DNA of 64,000 bases from Cubamyces lactineus (taxonomy: Eukaryota; Basidiomycota; Agaricomycetes; Polyporales; Polyporaceae): the NCBI GenBank assembly GCA_022376465.1, contig JACDTU010000004.1, positions 930,001 through 994,000 of the forward strand, given 5' to 3'. A model generated the notes under the pieces. That model worked only from the letters and a program-made list of their open reading frames with translations, had not been told where the DNA came from and made no database searches. Made by a program: the position numbers and the translations under genes. Every line of letters starts with the position of its first letter. The first letter of the stretch is position 1. Below are positions 11,854-25,660 of the stretch, piece by piece.

Positions 11854-14800
11854 ACAGGTGAGACCTAGAAGCTGCGCTGACAGATCTATTCACTGACTAG
11901 GATTGGCTGCAGCACTCGGAAAACGTCTGGCTGGACCACGGCTCGTCGTGTAACGTCAGTGACGCTCTGTAATCGTATCATGTTCACGTTACACTACTCT
12001 TTGCGCTCTCTCCCAACTCGCCGCTCTCCTAACATTTTTCAACCACCGTTACCAATCACACGCTGTATTGCATAGTATTGTTACCGTAATCCTCGCATAT
12101 TGTTAGAACAGAAAAGCTTTCCTCTTGGGTAAAAGCATTTGGTTCCCTCACAGCAACGTTGGGAACACGGTCGACCGCGTGGAGCCCCGCTCATCCCGAG
12201 ACATATTGATCCTCCTTCGATGCCAGATGGCCTGGACATACCATGAGTGCGTGCCTCCTGCTATATATACAGATGCCTTTCTGACCTGTCAACGATAACA
12301 GTTGCGCCACAGCGCAGTCTCAGATAAGCATCGCTGAAGCTAAGTTGGTCCGCAGATATTCATACCAAGAATAGGCATGTCGTGGACAGCACGTTCGTCC
12401 CTCTCGCTCGCGTAGTATCGCAACGGTGGGATGCCGACAAGTGACTTGGCTTCAAGCGTCGCAGTACCAGGTAACCCCGGTCTAGCCAAGCTAGGCGCGG
12501 TTCCGGCCTTCTGGCCTACTTACCACCGCTCGAGATGGTGACGAGCGTTGTGATTCGAGCATCCCCTCGGTGCGTCCCCTCTAAGTCCTAAGTTGGTGGA
12601 AGCGAAGCGCTCGCGGTGTCTTGTGCATGCCGTCATTTACGGCCTTGGTCAGACGACCGCGCACCGTGCTGGATCCTTGTTGGCTCGTGCCTAGACGAGT
12701 TCTGAGCACCGAGTTCACTGCAAATCCGCTGACGTTGGCCGAAGCACGGTCTGTCAACGTGTCTGATCTCGCCGGCGTGCAGTTCTGACGTGAAGTGGGG
12801 AATCAGCTGCTGGTGAGTTTAATCGATAGCTCAGCTTATAATACACTGGACTATCTTCCGGCAGGTGAGATCGACCCGGCGACATCCTCGGCCACGGCTA
12901 CATGCGCACCCATGGGCCCCCTCCGCCGTTAGGCCTGGTGCACGAGAACAGAGGCCGCAGTAAAGGAAATTACACCCCACAGCGAAACCTTGATCTGGAA
13001 GAGTATGTGGCAACCACCACGCCGGAGACTAGGCGCGCAAGCACGCCTTCCTGCCTTCCTTCGTAGTTCCTGTCCCTCGGGCACCAACCGCATATTGGTC
13101 CAAGGGGTTGGTGACGCCGTGAACGTCACGGTGGGTGGATGCTGGGAGCGGACTGCACAGCCCATGAAGCCTGGAAAGCTGTAGGAGGTCTAGATGCCTG
13201 CACAAGGCTGGTTCCCTAGCGGCGTGCACTTCTACAACCTGTCGCCCTGGAAGGCCAACTTCATACATATAAGGTTGGGTTGCCAGCGCTGAGCGGATTC
13301 GCCGTCTGGAAGCGAGCGAACCTTCGACGCAGGACACGCCGGTAAGTAATGCTCGCTTACTGTGCCGCTACTACGAGCTGAAACTTTCGCTGATCAAACT
13401 CTCCGAACAGCTGCTGGGAAGGACAGACCGTGGACTTGAGGGTACGGTGCGTGGACGTACCTGCCGTCGCCGGGTGCTCAACGGTGGCAGGGCTTCGGAA
13501 GCCCGTGCTTTCGGTGCGTGCTTCGTGGGCTTTGGATGGGTCGGCGCGTGGAGGACGTGAGAGTCTGTGGGAGCGGGTTCCGCGTCCCATCCCGGGCCTT
13601 TGTGCTGGTTTTGAACCACGAGTGTTGCCGCCCGCGGTGTGGGTGCGCTTGCTCGGCCGTTCGTGGGCTTGACCTTGTCGGTGAGCTCCAATGTGCAGAG
13701 GTATCGAATCGACGAGGGTGGTTCGCGCTCGTGCCTTGTTGGCCCCTATCGCCGTTCCCCCGCTTGTCGCGGAGGCGTTTGATTCACGTAACTCGGGATT
13801 CTTGCGCAGAGCTTGTGCTGGCGAGCGCGCGGGAGTATGAGGTGCTTCCTGGTGCTTCGCAAGACGAGACTGCACCTTCACCACTCTGGTTACTGGACCC
13901 GGAAGTCTAAACTGCAACGGGCCTTATTGTCAGCTACATCATTGCGCAGGCCCGTGGTCGAGGGGCCCGGGATTGTCGCCAATCAACCCAATCAACCACT
14001 TACTATTAACAACACGTTGGAGAGTAGAGCTGAGCTCGCACCTCCTGTGCATATAGGTCTCAATCACAGTCTCCACGATGCCGTCACCCGTGAGTCCTGG
14101 TCGAGGTCCGGATGTCGATGCGATTTATAGACACTGACAGGCGTCATTAGCTGTCGACGTGTCATCGTGATGTAGCCTCCACGGCGGCACTGTCAGCGGA
14201 CATGGCCCACAGACCTAGGAACGAATGTAAGAAGCACATCGCGCACACGTATAAATGAACTTGAGGCGTCATCGCGTTCATCGAATCATCGAATCATCGA
14301 ACCGTCACCGTTGCCCATCCTGGACCATCTAGCTAGTATTTGCGCGCCCTCGCGCGCTCTCACATCGCCGGACATTGAGTTGTGGTTCAACGTTGGGCGT
14401 CAACGGTACCGGTGGATTTTGTGTTTTCTGTGACTGGTGTGCCTGTGGATGGCGGCGGCTGATCACAGCAAGTTGCAGGGCGCTTACACCGTTGGACAGT
14501 GGACACCATCGTTCATTTACAGCCACCCCCTCGACCCGGTGCTCCTCCTCCTTTCATCATGTTCACAGCATCAAACACAACAAACTGGGCGTGTTCTTGC
14601 CGCCCGCTCGGGAGCCGTGCTGCGCTCGTCCGAGATGGCGGAATCAGAACGGGGCGGCCTCTTCGCGCATTTGTATTTTGTATTTTCGGGCGTGATGCCT
14701 CTCGCGGCTGGACCGGCCTCCCCTCGCTCTCGAGTTTTGAAATTCCGACCCAGACGAGCGCATTCCAGCGGGGTTAGGCGGGCCAACCGAACGGGGCCGC

Positions 14801-17800
14801 ACGTCCTCGTGCTCGACGCTGTCCAGTAAGCATACGAAGTGCACGCCGGAGACTTGTCGGCGCCTCGATCGTATTCGAGCGTCGTGGCGGGCACAGTCAA
14901 TGGGCGTTCGTACTTTGAGTTTATAATGGGCGTGTCTATGTTAGGTGCACGCTCAAGAACAAGCGGCGAGGGATCGAAGCACGCCAGATGCAGCTACCAT
15001 ATACATCCATCACCGGAGGCGTGCAAAAATGGCTCATGACAGGGTGCTCTGAATCGTCTTCGACATGCTATTTTCACTGCTATTGTTTCTAATCATCCTC
15101 CTCTGTGCGACCGACACTTGGTGGAAACCACCAGGAAGAACTTGGGGGTAAAAATAGTGATTTTCGAGGCATTTATGGTGTATAGTCATCCGTTCGAGAT
15201 TTTTAGCGCTGGTGTATTTTCAACCATTTACGCAGTATCCCAATGCGACATTTTTCAACCTTATTTTGCAACAATCACCACCTTTGCGTAGCTGGACAAA
15301 GTGATGACTACCCCCACCTTTTGCGTCGCTTTCCCTCTGCTTTATAATGGTGAAATCCTCATAAATAGGCCTTATAATTCACTACTTTATTGCTCTACAT
15401 CGGGGTTCATTCACGCTGGCTACATTTGAATACTGGGTATTATGAACACGCTATGGACTAATAATACATGGTATGAGTACTGCAGGAAACTCGTAGGGGC
15501 CTAGAGGACGAGCGAGGGAGAGCCAGAATGGTACAAGACAGAAGTGTACATGTCAGTGCCATACCAACACAAGATATCGACGAGCAACAGCCCCAAACAC
15601 AGATGGAGTCACAGCGGGCAGTACAGTGGGTGGCACTAAGCTCCAGAGACCGTCAGAACGACCAAGGAGTCCATGGCTGACACTGTTGCTAGATGGCCAA
15701 GAGACACGGAGAGCGCAGGACAAGAGACAATGAGCCAGACAGATCAGCTTCAGGTAGGCGACACCAGCAATAGTGTAATTCACAAGAGGGCACACCGAGA
15801 GGGACAGGCACAAAGCAGGACTGTCGGACTGAGAATTCGAAGCGGAGGGTAGGCATGAAGAGAGCAGGCAAGTGGGCTCGGCAGATTAAGCACTAGCTCA
15901 CCGTAGGCGAGCCGTTTGAAGCCAGCAGTTGCGTATCCTGTATATTGCCCACTGACCACAGCGGGAGAAGGGTACCGGAGGGCCAGCGCCGGGGCTCAGA
16001 CAGACGGGGTCAACACTAGCGCAGCAACAAGGGTCGCCTCAGCGAATACAGTCAAGTCTAGGACCAGAATCACGACATAGACAGTGAGCAGGACGAGGCG
16101 AGCAATACCAGGACAGCGAGAAACCAGCCAAGGAGCATTGCGATGGGGGCGACGGGACTCCGGCGAGAGCTAGAGAGGTAGGCATGCATGCATATGGGCG
16201 TACGTAGTCGACGACAGAAAAGCGACAAGTCCGTTTGCTGCTGGCGCGTCCCGGCGTTGACATTATTTGGAGGTATTTGGGTTGTGGCTGCATTCGGACA
16301 GGCGCCAGTGGGGGCAAAGCGATGGTATTTTCTCCTACTTATGCTAGTGAACTCTAAGGAGGTTATCATCACCACGTTATTCAACACCCCCACTTAACCC
16401 CTACTTTGCCTGGTGATCGGCGTGTTTCACCAGATAAAATCGTAGCGCCTACCACTTCCCAGGCGCACAGTGCTCTCAAGTACCCAGCAATGGGTAAAGT
16501 ACGCGCTTCCGGATTCTGCCCTCATCGCACACAGCAAGGCTCGAAGAAACGCCTCCGCAGTCCGACAAACTGCCGCGTCATTTATTCACGAGGACTCAGA
16601 GCAGGGATCGCAGCACTGCGTCCTGACTCCTGAGGCCATTAATAATAGGTTCGGATTGGGTGCGGGAGACGATGGCCGCGTTCGAATTCATGCAGCCTGC
16701 CAGACGCCATCGTTCTGGGATCGATTGGATGCTCTGAAGCTCAAGCGACGTCGGCTTCTCTGGTTGGCTGACCGTAGCCTCTTGACGTGGCGGAACATCG
16801 CGAATTCGGACGCGCGCTCAGGCAGTACGTACGTATCGTACCGTACCCATCCCGGCGCAGCCCATGGCCAGGCTGGGATATAGATTTGGCAGATGCTGAG
16901 GGGCGTGGCTGGCCTGTGGGCGGCCACATCTGACGATGGACGCTGCTGCGCGGCGACTGGACGTTCCGATGCCGGACGAAGATGGCCTAGAGGCGCAGTG
17001 GGCGTGTTGTAATGATTGTGGTGGTGACAACTCACAAGCTCGCTTGAGTAGTGAGGAAGCTATGAAGGCTCTGAATCACGCAGGAAGTAATTGAGCGAGG
17101 CTGCATGCAAGGTGCGCCCAGAGAGAGTATACGATACGAAGTACGGTACGGTACGGTATGTGTGCACATGTGCGTATACGGAAAGAATACATTGCGGGAG
17201 AAGAGGGCAGCGGCGGCAGCAGCAGCAGCAGCGTCCAGACCGACAGCGGAAGAGAAGCCAAGTGTCCGAGATTACTGCCGCGAAGCGTGTGTGTGTGGTA
17301 TTGAAGAGCGGGGGGATGCGGTGCGTGGATGCACGGTGCGCGGTGCGTGGATGCGTATACGTATACGTATGTAGGCGTGGTGGTAGTTAGTGGTACATGC
17401 AGGAGGACGGGGGAAGGTATGAATATCTGCGTACAAGACCCGCTCGTCCGCGCGTATGGGCATATTGCACTGAAGCCGAAGCACGGCGGCGGACGGAGGG
17501 ACACCACAACGAGTCCTCTTTGTCTCTGCTCGGGGCCTGGGGGGAGGAGAAGCAGGGCCGGTTACGTAGAGGCGTGGGCAGGTGGGCAAGCCGGCCACGG
17601 GCACTGGGCAGTGAGTTCCGAGGATCGAAGGCTCTCCCTCGCGTACGCGAGCATCGAGCACCGAGTCCAAGGGTTCGAGTACTCCCCTCGAACGCAGATA
17701 GGAACGGCCGTCGCACCCGCCGACGCGTACCGTCTCCGGAGACACGGCGCGTCCTCGGTGCGCACGGTAGTGCGCTTGGGGACGGAAGCCCGCGGTTATC

Positions 17801-17886
17801 TGGCACTGGATACGTCTTCCTCCAGACGCGATTCTCGACGACCCAAAAACGCTCCAAAGTCCGAGAGCGGCATGCGCGATCCGCAG
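11854..17886. other. Gene-poor 6-kb stretch
   Basis: I see no convincing gene. Frames up to 187 codons occur on both strands (for example around 13360-13920 and 16470-16883) but are Arg/Pro/Ser/His-biased, overlap one another in several frames and lack family motifs. Contents of note: a short tandem ATCGAATC run near 14280, a relatively AT-rich patch at 15120-15420, TGGTGG...CCACCA inverted repeats near 15120, and simple repeats at 17130-17375. The left part (11854-12100) should hold the 3' UTR of the DUF6533 gene. Decayed transposon remnants or non-coding RNA cannot be excluded. Confidence 0.5.
17130..17375. repeat. Simple-sequence and short tandem repeats
   Basis: Contains GTACG repeats (about 17140-17158), a GGC/GCA trinucleotide run (about 17205-17232), a duplicated 15-mer GCGGTGCGTGGATGC (about 17320-17355) and a GTATAC-type alternating run right after it. 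It lies downstream of the 3' end of the minus-strand gene ending at 17887. Confidence 0.6.
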
Positions 17887-20365
17887 CTATGGAAGGTACC
17901 GTGGGGGCGGCGCCGCCACCTCGGGCCTCTCCACGCGCGCGTCCGGGTCATCATCGTCCAAACCCTCCCGGAGCACATCCGGCCGCGCGTGTGGATTTGG
18001 GTTTGCGTTTGGGTTTGCGTGCGGGCGTCCAGGAGCGGGGACGCCGGGATTGGCACCGTCGTCGCCGTGATCGTCAGGGGGAGCGGATGGCAGCTGCGCG
18101 TCACTTCCATCTCCGCCGTCATCTCGTACGCTGTGCGGAGCCTCGTCCTGCCCATGCATGGACCCGTGCTCGTCGTCATCATCAGATGGCGGGGGTGGCG
18201 CAGACGGCAGAAGGCCGTCCGAATTGAGAATCGAGTCTGGGCCTGACGGCGCGTCCACAAGGTCGAGCGGAGGCGCGCTTGGCACAGTCGTCGTCGCCTG
18301 AAACAGCACGCTTGCATCCTCAAGCGGGGGCTCGGGCAGATGCGCGTACTCTTCGTACTCGAACGGAGGAGCGGACGGACCCACGACAGGTTCAGCTGTC
18401 ACGACGTCGCGCTCGAACTCGTCCGGGTACTCGTAGAACATCGGCGCGACCTTCGCCGAGGGCGGGGGCAGGACCAGCGGCGGGTGGCGGCGCACGTCTT
18501 CCGCGTACGACGGTATCTCCCCGTCTTCCCCGGAAACGTTGTCAACCGAAGGCGCATCCATAGCACAGGCGTGGTGGCGCATGGGCATCGAGGAGAGCTC
18601 TAGACTGTCCAAAGGTGGACCGTGCGCGTGTAGACGAGCAGAGAACGGATCATGTGGGGCCCCCGAGTGAGCAGCATCGAACCCAGGGCCCGGCCACCGG
18701 TTCGTGTGCGCATCGCGGGCAAAGGGAGACTCAATGTCCGGGGGCAGCGCGTCCTCGAACGGATCATCTTCAAGTACAGGCACCGAGGGTCGCAACTCCG
18801 ACGATCTGCCAGGGTAGCCTGGGGACGACGGGCCGCACGCCTGCATGCCCATGTCCGTGTCCATCTCCTCGGAAGTTGGTAGAGGCGGTGCGCTGGCGAG
18901 GTGTGCCATCCGCGCGAGGACAGACTTGTCGTCGATCGCGACGTGCGCGGAATGTAATGGTGGTTCATATGGTATGGGCGAATGGGGAGGCGGGGATGCG
19001 GGAGGAGGGGGTATGTCAGAAGCGTGGTGATGCGATCCCGCCGCGCTGACAAGAGGGTGGGAATGCCAACGGCCGTGCTGGTACGTTGAGGTCTGAGGGT
19101 AGGCGGGTGGAGACTGCGACGAGTGGGGTGATGGTGACGACGTTGGATCGTCACGGTTCCTGGTTCGATGAGAAGGAGCAGGGCTAGGGGAGCGCGAAGA
19201 CGTTCTTGTCCACCTACTGCTGCGGAGGGACGACGTTGTGGACTGGCGGCGGTCGAGATTGTTCGCGTTCTGTGTACGCGCAAGCGAGACTGCGGACGTA
19301 GAGGCCTCTACCTCCCTCAAAGCCCTACCGTCTGAGTCTTTCGCTGCCGTACTCAATGTCATGCGCTTCCGACGTCGCCTAGCAGCCTGTCTGACCTTCG
19401 CGACCCATTTGGCAGAAGCCCTTGTCCACAAGCGCTGCTGCGTGCGAGCACGCCTCACCTCTTCGCTCTCTTCTACACCCACTCCGTCCTGAGCGGAGGA
19501 CGGTGTCTTCTCGGCGTCTTGTTTGTGTCGTGTGCGCCGCTTCTGGCGCCACCGCACGACACCCATCATGAAGATAATCAGGGCAACGGCAAGGGAGAGG
19601 GATAGGGCGAGGATCATGCCGGTCATGGAGTCCTCACGACTGTCCTTGTCCCATCCTGCAGGGAGGTTGGGGGTGGACGAATTCGAAGAGGACGCGGCGA
19701 CAGTCGCCGTAGACGTGGATATCTGATCGTCCTGCACAGGAAAGTCTGTGGCTTGCGGGACGTCCATGCAGTCTGATGATGTCTGAGGGGGAATGGTTAC
19801 ACATACCACGACGGGGGAGAGGGGGGAGTGTGTGACGACGTACAGCGCAGGATGTAGAACCATAGAGCTCCCAAGAGTCGGCTTTCCTCCAGCGCCCGTC
19901 CGAACCCTGAACGTACTTGTCCGCGATGTTGGTGCCTCTGCGCGTGCGCCTTTTGCGACGGCGCTGGGCGAGATCGACGTAGGCGGCAGCTTCCGAGGCG
20001 TCGCAGGGCTCCCAGTACCAAGACGGAGACGCAGGAGCGGAGGCGGAGGAAGCAGAGTGAGACTGGGAGAGAGACCAGGCGTGAAGGCGGGGACAGAGGA
20101 AGTCTGGAGGGTCGTCCGCGTCAAGAGGGTAGCCGTCGACAGTGGAGGAGCCGGCGACGGTGACGAGCAGGGCGAGGAGGCCTGAAGACGGATCTGGGAG
20201 TGCAGCGTGCGAGGCAGCTTGTTTTGGAGCGAGGCGAGAGGGACGTTTGGAGGAGCGAGAGGAGGAAGAGGAGGCGACGGGTGGGGGGGAGAGAGCGTCG
20301 TCTAAGAGAGGCTTGGGCGGGAGCATGGCATTGTCCTTGCGGGAGATGATGGAGGACGTTGCCAA
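17887..20365 (-). CDS. Single-pass membrane protein with four PSAP motifs and a C-terminal PPRY
   Basis: Two exons, 20365-19844 and 19782-17887, joined by a 61-nt intron (donor GTACGT, acceptor CCCCTCAG) that keeps the frame; about 805 aa. A hydrophobic stretch near residue 65 (GLLALLVTVAGSSTV) could be a signal anchor. The clear membrane span is MTGMILALSLSLAVALIIFM, followed by basic RWRQKRRTRHK, so the long C-terminal half should be cytosolic. That tail is Ser/Pro-rich with a Lys/Arg-rich juxtamembrane helix. Near its end it holds four PSAPP motifs (about 18075-18378) and the last residues PPPRYLP (17893-17907). PSAP and PPxY are known recruitment motifs for ESCRT-I and Nedd4/Rsp5 ligases. 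The family itself is not recognised. Confidence 0.75.
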
Positions 20366-20590
20366 GGGATGAGAGTGCCAAGAGGGGCGGGGGCGGGGAG
20401 ATGCTTGGCGGAGGGAGGAGGGAGGAGGAGGAGAGGTAGTAGACCGAGGCGGACTCGGAGGGGGAGAGCACTGCAGCGGGGCGTCTAATAGATTGAGAGA
20501 CTAGTCGATACTTATCCACGCTCTATCACGCTATCAATAGCACTACCCTTACATCCCATTAATACATCTCCGCTATAAATATCCTCCCAA

Positions 20591-23500
20591 TCACCGCCCT
20601 ACCCCCCGCGAAAACAGCCGCCGTCGCTCCTCCTCCCGCCCTACCGCTCGCTCCCCCAGCGTGCGCGCAACCTCCCGCCCCCGCCGTCGGTACACAACGT
20701 CCTCCCCGCCCCGCTCGTACATCAGCTTGTACGTCCCCCGCTGCACCTGCACGCGCAATTCCCCCTCCCTGTGCACAACGCCGTCTTTCTCCCCCTCCGC
20801 CCCATCAGGCATGTTCCTAAGAATAGTAGTACGATCAGCATTCCCTTCCTCCAGCCCCCATACACGCTCACGCCCTAAAAATGAACCACACATACCGCTT
20901 CAAGAACGCCGGCCCAGCTGGGGTCGCGCTAGCCGGAACCCATTCCGTGGCATGCACCATCACGTACGACGCGACGTACGCCCGCCATCGTCCTTCCGCC
21001 GTCTCGTCCTCGTCAACCGTCGGGTCGTCGCCACCCATCAGCTGGATCCGCAGCCGCTTCGTCGCCCCGTCCTGCACAGCGCACACAGACACGCTCGTCA
21101 GCCACACGTCGCGCCCGCTGGGCCACCACGCCTTTCTCGGAGGAGCCACGCACCCAGTCCAGCTTATACAGCTTTTCGTCCGATCCGACATGGCGCTCAG
21201 CCTCGCGTCGATATCGGATCGTATCATGTATCGTCGATGCCTTCTCCCCGTTCCGCACCTGCTGCAGCATATACCACAGTTCCTGACACTTGTTGTCCGC
21301 CAGCACGGTTTGAACCTTGCAAATATAAAACAATCACCGAGTCAGCCGTCAGAACACGCACGCGCACACACACACCCCATCGCGCGTCCGCACGGGTTGA
21401 ATTTAGCACAGGACGCGCTTACCTGCTTGATGACCGCCCCGATGACTCTGTCGAGCGTGAAGACGTGGTAAGCCTATCGCCGCGGAGCCTCGCGTCAGCA
21501 CAACGCCCGCTATAATCCGCCATTGGCTCTCGCCCCTCGAGCGGAATAGCCGTAGGCACGGGAAAAGACACGCTACCTTCGTGCGGAAAAACCACCGCAT
21601 ATGCTCCTCGAACGTTGCCTGGTCCAGCTCGTTCTCGAAGAGCTTCTCGCACGCGTCCAGAAGGTACAGATATAGCACGTTCGGCGGTTCCTCGTCGCCT
21701 GCGCCTGCGCCCCCAAACGCCTCCATGGCTTGCTGGAGCACGACCGACGGCCCATTTGGCTCGTCCAGCCCAAGCTCGACGGCGATGGGGTTCGCAAGCA
21801 GCGACGCGTGCTTCTCCGCCGCCATGTGCGCGCCGATCTCCTTGCAGATCAGCAGGCGCGAATACAGCAGCTGCGCGCCCGGGCAGCGGAAGACCGTCGT
21901 AGCAGCAGAGCATTTGTCACCCGAGCGGTGGCCGTGGTGGGGGTGGCGACGCAACAGGAAGGACAACGAGCAAAGAATAGACGGAAACATGTCAGCAACG
22001 GTCTATTACGCTTACGAGCCAGAACCACGCGGGTCGTCACACGCACCTGCAACAGGCGCAGCAATGTATAGAACGTCGTGCCCGCGAAGAACGGCCGTCG
22101 TACAAGCGGCGTCTCGCCTGCGTAGAGGGCACCGCTCGCCTTGAGTTCGCCCACCCAGATGTCCTCGGGATTAGTGCGGACTTCTTCTGGCTGCTCTCGC
22201 TCTCGAGCCGGGGGCTGCTGCTGCTCCCGCTCGAGGGCATCAGAACCAGAACCGACGCCAGCGACACCACTTCCCCTTGGTTCTGTAGTGGAGCCCTGCG
22301 CGTCCTTCGGGCTCTCTTCTCTGGCCGTAGGCGGCGACTCCGTCGAGTGCGTCACCATCGATGACGCACTGCTGCTAGTGTCGCGTCCATCGAGTGCAGC
22401 CCCCGTCTCTTGTGCGGTCTTGAGCAGCCGTTTGCGGAGGTCCTGTGCTGACACGCCTTCCTGCTGTTGTTGCGACGGTGCTTTCTCGTTCACGTTAGCA
22501 GCGGCCTTCGCCGCGGTCTCGTCCTCGGCGGGAGGCGAGGCTTCCTCCGCCGAGTCCTCCTCGTGACCGGGGGCGAGGGGGCCACAGGCACTGTTGAACT
22601 CTTGCAACGGGAACATGAATAGAGTCGGGATGAATGTACGCAGGAACTTCTCGATGCCTCGCCGTTCCGCCTGACTGAACTGCTGCGGTGAATGGTCGAG
22701 GAAGGAGAAGATTAGCTTTACGGCGTCGTGCAGCACGCCCACGTCCTCGAACGCGTACTCGAGCTGGTAGCCGAGAGAACGCATAGGCGAAAGCGTGCCC
22801 GATGACCCGCTGGACCTCGTGCTAGACCTGCTCGTCGTCGTCCGAGCGGCCGCATTCGTCCGGTTACGCTCCTTGACCTGCGCCGCCTTCGCGCTCTCGA
22901 TCTCGAGCAAGAAGTGCTTCGCGGTGATATTCTTCTTGTCGTTCTGCTTGAACGTAATCCCCTGGTGGTCCAACGCCTTGTAAAAGTTCTTCGCATCGAT
23001 CTCCCGCCACGTCCGGTTCCACTCTCGCTGCGCGCGCCGCCACTCCTCGTCCTTGCGCCGGAGCCGCGCGAGCACGACCGGCACTGCCACCGCGGGCGCC
23101 TCCTGGAGCGCGCGCAGGACCTCGTTCCCGGCGTCGTAGCCGTAGATGCGCTTGATGATGCGTTCGTAGATCATACGCGACGGGCCACCGAGATTGGGCT
23201 TCAGTCTGAACGCGGCGCGTTCCTCGGGCGACATGCCTTCGATGCGCGCTTCGAGGGGCTCAAGCACCGCGATGGTACGCGTGAGTCCTTCGATGTGCAC
23301 TTGGAACTCGTGCCGCTCCTCTTCGCTCTTGTGCAGCGTGTCCTCGAACGAGTTCTTCTTGTGGGTCATGAAGCCCGCCTCCTCCGAAGCCCACGTCGGG
23401 TGAGAGACCCACTCGTCATTGAGCACCGACCAGCAGAGCCGGTCCCGGCCAGAGCACGCGAGTCGCACCTCCTGCGAGGAACGTCCAGTGCCGTGAGAAA

Positions 23501-25660
23501 CGCGTCCGAAGCGGCGGAAGACGAAGACGACTCACACTGTCGGGTAGCCGACGGTAGCTTGGACCCTGACCGTCGTCAGGTGGCCGTGCTGTATAGTAAT
23601 CGGGTGCGCTTGTTCGCAAGCTGCCAGGCGGGCCTTCGTCGCGGTTTCCCACCCGGTCGTCCCAGCTGAGCAGGTCTTTGAATTGCGCCATGAGGTCGCC
23701 GTCGCCGAGGAATATTTCCGCCCGATCGATGAGCGTCTTCGTGTCGATGATATCGCGCGAGAACAGATTGAGGAGCTTGAGGAATTCGTCGTACGTCCCG
23801 CCGCTCTCGAGGGCTTTCTTCGCGCGATCGAAGAACATCAACTCGTCGTTCGCAGTGGGCACAGGTGGCGGTGGCCCAACGCTCGCGGGTCGGATGGGGT
23901 GTGGCCCAGAGGGGTGCATGGGCGCAGGTATCGCAGGGTGAACATGAACATTCACGGGCTGCGGAGAGTGAGGAACTTGATATGGCGAGAACTTGGGCGA
24001 CGCAGTCTCTGGCTTCTGCGTAGTCTTGGCACGCTTGACCGCCTGTAATCCAGCCATCAGTCAGCCATTGGCATGTCTATGAGCCACTCGAGCCCTTACC
24101 CGACCACTAGCTGTTTTCTGAGGTGCCGCAGGCTCCTTCTCAGGGCGCTTTCGTCGCCTGGTGGGCTGCTTCGTAGTCTTCTCTGCCTGTGCAGGGTCAG
24201 ACTGTCCGAAGGATCCCGGCATACCGGGACCTGCAGTGGGCTGGGGCAGGATCCCGACCAACCCAGCAGGGTGCGTAGGTGGCGCAGCAGCTTCGGGCAG
24301 AAAATCTTTGAACTCGTCCATGAGGTCGGGGGCGTCCTTGAACAGCATCTGCACCTGTGCATATACTTGTGATTGCTTTAAAGAGGATGCGGGTTAGCGA
24401 ACAGGCCAGTGCCACAGCTGCAGTCCGACAATAGCACTACTCACATCCTGCACGTGACGCTGTTCCTTCTGGTACGTCTGCAAGATCTCGAGGAACTGCT
24501 TGTACGTCTCCGGATCGTCGTGGTAGCGCTGCTTGATCTTGTTCAGGTAATTAATCGCGTGGTGGAACTCGCCGTTGGGCGGTCTGTCCGTCTGGCGTGC
24601 GTTCAGACTGTTCAGCATCGACACCGCGCTGTTATCTTCGCGTCCGCCCTGGATGGCAGGCGAGTGCGAGAGCGGGGGCCGCATACCCTGCATTTCTGCT
24701 GCGAGATGAGGGGGTGGGTGGCCATGGATAGGGATGGGCGTGACAGGGCGCGAACCGCTGCCAATGCCGACGGGTAAAACAGGAGGAGGGGGGAGGCCGA
24801 ACGGTGGCTGGGAATACTGAGGAACCATACCTGGGGCGAGCATGGACTCGCGCGCGAGGGTGGGTATACCGTACATGGTGGTTCGCTGCGTCGTCTGTCC
24901 TAGGGGAGTCGTGACGGTGATCGTGTCCGAGTGATCGTTGTTCAACTCTATGCGATAGCCAGGGGGGAGGAAGGTGTTGAAGCCCTGGATGAGGGTCGGG
25001 TTCCCATGAAAGAGCATGGAGACGCGTTCGATGACCCCGGGCGTGTCGATCCTGCAGAAATATAAGGGCAAACGAGAGGTGAGATCTGATAGAACCTCGT
25101 GCCCCCTCCCCATGCCATCCACCGCCCAAACCAGGATGCGACCCGCGATGTGGAGCGGCGAGGGAGGACGGAAGCGGAAGGACTCACACTTGGCTCTTGA
25201 AGTCCTTCATGATGTCCAAAAAGTGGTTGTACACGTCCGGCTTGTCCTGGAACTGCTGCTTGACCGCGTCGAGGTAGCCGAGGGCGTCGGACACATTGAG
25301 AGCTCTACCGCCCTCGCCAGACGCGCCAGCGGGGCCACCGCCGTCGATGGCACTCATGTCGAGGATGTGGGGGTGAGGATGGGGACTAGGGGGCCGGGAG
25401 GTCTTCCGCGGCGTTCTTGTGCGCGAGGCCTCGGACGGGTCGCTCGTGCGTGCAGTGTGGCTGTCAAGGAAGTGCGGAGGCGGCCCGGGGCGAGGAGTGG
25501 GCGCTGGAAGCCTGTGCTGCGGGGAGCTGGGACGAGGAAGAGAGGCAGCGAGGGCGGCGTCGTTTGCGGACTTTGGGCGTCGTGGGCTGGGAGGACGGGG
25601 AAGGGAGGTGGGCGGATGGGGACGGTGGTGAGGAAAGAGGTTGGAGGGCCCAGGATCCAT
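20591..25660 (-). CDS. SIN3: SIN3 transcriptional corepressor
   Basis: Scaffold of the SIN3-histone deacetylase complex in the nucleus. The ATG at 25660 begins a Pro-rich, presumably disordered N-terminus. PAH1 spans exons near 25290-24960 ([20 protein letters not shown], then [20 protein letters not shown]). PAH2 lies near 24580-24290 ([19 protein letters not shown], then [20 protein letters not shown]). PAH3 is near 23870-23650 ([20 protein letters not shown]). The HDAC-interacting region follows from about 23450 ([39 protein letters not shown]). The Sin3 C-terminal domain occupies about 21990-20600 and ends with [18 protein letters not shown]. About nine short introns separate these blocks. 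All hallmark domains are present and nothing looks truncated. Confidence 0.93.

Noticed and set aside
13357..13917. Minus-strand frame of 186 codons in the gene-poor stretch
   Set aside because: Low-complexity Arg/Thr/Pro composition and competing open frames on both strands.
16470..16883. A 137-codon plus-strand frame
   Set aside because: No motif, no intron signals, and opposing frames are equally open; not enough to call a gene.
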